A stretch of DNA of 64,000 bases, from NCBI RefSeq assembly GCF_012933445.1, contig NZ_JABBNC010000002.1, positions 496,001 to 560,000 of the forward strand. Direction: 5' to 3'. Position numbers and translations under genes: made by a program. Numbering within the stretch: the first letter of the stretch is position 1; each line of letters starts with the position of its first letter. Below are positions 62,401 through 64,000 of this stretch, piece after piece. The notes beneath the pieces are model-generated. The model ran no database searches. It had not been told where the DNA came from and was given only the letters and a program-made list of their open reading frames with translations. This DNA is from Actinoplanes sp. TBRC 11911. Lineage in GTDB: Bacteria; Actinomycetota; Actinomycetes; Mycobacteriales; Micromonosporaceae.

Positions 62401-64000
62401 TGATCTCCGACGTCGAGAACAGCTTCGACGGCCAGGCCTACGGCACCGCACCGACCAAGGGCGACATCACCACAGAACAGACCGCCAAAGCCTGGACATC
62501 CTCGAGCATCACGTGGCTGACTACCGCCACCAGCGTCTACGACGCTTACGGCCGGGTCACCGACGCCACCGACGTACGGGGCGACCACACCCTGACCGCC
62601 TACACGCCTGCTACTGGCGGTCCGGTCACCTCGCAGAAGACCACGAAGAATCCCCTCGGGTGGACCACGACCGAGGAGATCGCTCCTGGCTACGGGCTGA
62701 CCACCGGTGAGGTGGACGAGAACAATAAACGCACTGATACCACCTACGATCCGCTCGGCCGGCAGACCGCCATCTGGACACCGACCCGATCCAAAGCCGC
62801 TGGCGTGACCGCGAACGCCACGTTTAGCTACCAGATCGGCCAGAGCGCCCCGTCGGTCGTCACCACCAACGAACTCGACGCCCTGTCCACCTACGTGCCG
62901 ACCTACGCCCTCTACGACGGGCTGCTGCGGCAACGCCAGACCCAGAAACTCGCACCGGGCGGTGGCCGCACCATCACCGACACCTTCTACAACTCGCTCG
63001 GCGACACGGTCAAAGAAAGCGGCCCCTACTACAACTCCGACAATCCCGGGACCACGCTGTTCCCGGCGCCGATCGACCAGAACATCCCGGCCCAGACCCT
63101 CACCACCTACGACGGCGCGGGACGGGCGATTCGCTCGGCGTTCGTGTCCAACGGCTTCACCCAGTGGCACACCACCACCGCCTACGGCGGCGATCACACC
63201 GACGTGACCCCGGCCGCCGACGCGACCGCGCCATCGGCAGGCACGCCCACCTCGACCATCACCGACGCGCTCGGCCGCACGATCGAACTGCGCCGCTACC
63301 CGGGCACGAGCATCACCGGCAGCTCCTACGAGTCAACGAAGTACGCGTTCAACGAGAAGGGCGAACAGAGCAGCGTCACCGACGCGGCCGGAAACACCTG
63401 GAGCTATCGCTACGACCTGCTTGGACGAAAGATCTCCAGTACCGACCCGGACACCGGCACCACCAGTACCAGCTACAACGATGCCGGTGATGTCACCAGC
63501 ACCACCGATGCCAGGAACCAGACGCTGTCCTACGACTACACCCTGCCCGCCGGCTACGCCGACCCGCTCGGCCGTAAGACCGCGGAATGGCAAGGCGCCG
63601 TTGGCACCGGCACCAAACTGGCGACCTGGACCTACGACACCCTCGCCAAGGGACAACCGACGTCGTCTAGCCGCTTCGTCGGCACCAACGAGTACAAAAG
63701 CACAGTGCTTGGCTACAACAACCTCTACCAGGCCGCTGCGACGACCACGACGATTCCCGCGTCGGAGGGTGCTCTGGCGGGCAGCTACACGTTCGCCACG
63801 ACCTACAACCTCGACGGCACGATGAACCAGCAGTCCATCCCCGCCACCGGTGATCTGGCCGCGGAGACTCTGAACTACAGCTACGACAGCTCGACCGCGC
63901 TTCCGTTCAGTCTCAAAACGGACTTCGGTGGCACCGTCAAACAGATCGTGCTCTCGACGCAGTACACCCGGTTCGGCGAACCGGCGGTCACCACATTCGC
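56721..64000 (+). repeat. Direct-repeat unit B of the LamG-RHS module
   Basis: Second copy of the module, starting abruptly inside the LamG reading frame at the junction with an unrelated fragment and continuing past the window end. It appears a little more GC-rich than copy 1. Confidence 0.85.
59537..64000 (+). pseudogene. RHS-repeat gene copy 2, frameshifted, 3' end outside window
   Basis: The GTG at 59537 has GGAGG just upstream as in copy 1, and the signal peptide ends VGAQPAFADK. The reading frame (2 mod 3) matches copy 1 up to about LIKVSR (60012). Copy 1 homology then continues in another frame (0 mod 3) from GKINLAVNYKTF (60036) to base 64000 without a stop: between AAG (60005) and the GGC at 60036 there are 31 bases where copy 1 has 33. 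The first frame ends at 60277. The toxin tip, and any separate immunity gene, lie beyond the window. A sequencing error would restore it; if real, the gene is inactive. Confidence 0.8.

Noticed and set aside
60897-63197. 766-residue minus-strand frame opposite RHS copy 2
   Set aside because: The plus strand carries clear RHS homology over the same bases; the antisense text is Gly/Val/Arg-rich and has no recognisable domain.
1-64000. tRNA or rRNA genes as integration sites for the accessory island
   Set aside because: No cloverleaf-like sequence with conserved TTCGA loop in the right setting was found near the island edges by eye; a covariance-model scan would settle it.

Overview
The window is a 64 kb piece of a high-GC actinobacterial chromosome. 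GTG starts, ATGA/GTGA gene overlaps, a conservon (NIT-type sensor kinase, roadblock, DUF742 and GTPase), an ECF sigma/RskA pair, chitin-binding GH18 enzymes and very large secreted LamG and RHS proteins all point to a filamentous soil actinomycete. A Micromonosporaceae member such as an Actinoplanes-like organism is my best guess; this is inference, since no rRNA or tRNA gene is present to anchor it. No CRISPR array and no intact insertion sequence was seen.

Region 1 (1-39.2 kb) looks like ordinary chromosome: many short one- to four-gene units. It starts with two chitinases (the first cut by the window edge), a PadR regulator with a membrane protein, DedA, and MarR overlapping a GH13 trehalose-synthase-like enzyme. 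Then come an SDR, a small secreted protein with a glutathionylspermidine-synthase-like ATP-grasp enzyme, two small membrane proteins, a Gfo/Idh/MocA oxidoreductase and SigK/RskA-like genes. Further on are an AraC regulator, a STAS anti-sigma antagonist, a TetR-MFS efflux unit, VanZ, VOC, a serine hydrolase plus NTF2-like protein, a CocE/NonD esterase and a Ser/Thr kinase. The stretch ends with a divergent DUF305/LVIVD pair, an SDR, an HSL-type esterase, the conservon, MerR divergent from an NTF2-like gene with a tandem operator, DUF1348, malic enzyme, MFS and AraC.

Region 2 (39.2-45.3 kb) is an accessory island. It holds a complete DarT-DarG toxin-antitoxin pair (DNA ADP-ribosyltransferase plus macrodomain antitoxin) of visibly lower GC, an isolated SRPBCC-like gene, and a complete AbiEi-AbiEii type IV toxin-antitoxin pair on the opposite strand. 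Long gene-poor gaps separate these units, and a cluster of perfect hairpins closes the island.

Region 3 (45.5-64 kb) is a polymorphic-toxin locus. A two-gene module, a secreted LamG protein followed by a secreted RHS protein, occurs twice in direct orientation about 10.5 kb apart. Copy 1 is intact; its RHS protein ends in a domain resembling the HYD1-type ADP-ribosyltransferase toxins and is followed by an overlapping small DUF6881-like gene that is the likely immunity gene. Copy 2 is damaged: its LamG gene has lost its first ~225 codons, including the signal peptide, and its RHS gene has a frameshift near 60,020-60,036 before running off the window. Between the copies lie two gene fragments cut at their ends (one CoiA-like, one from an actinobacterial hypothetical family), so the locus is a recombination mosaic. 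Two unrelated ADP-ribosyltransferase toxins (DarT and the RHS tip) therefore sit within about 16 kb.
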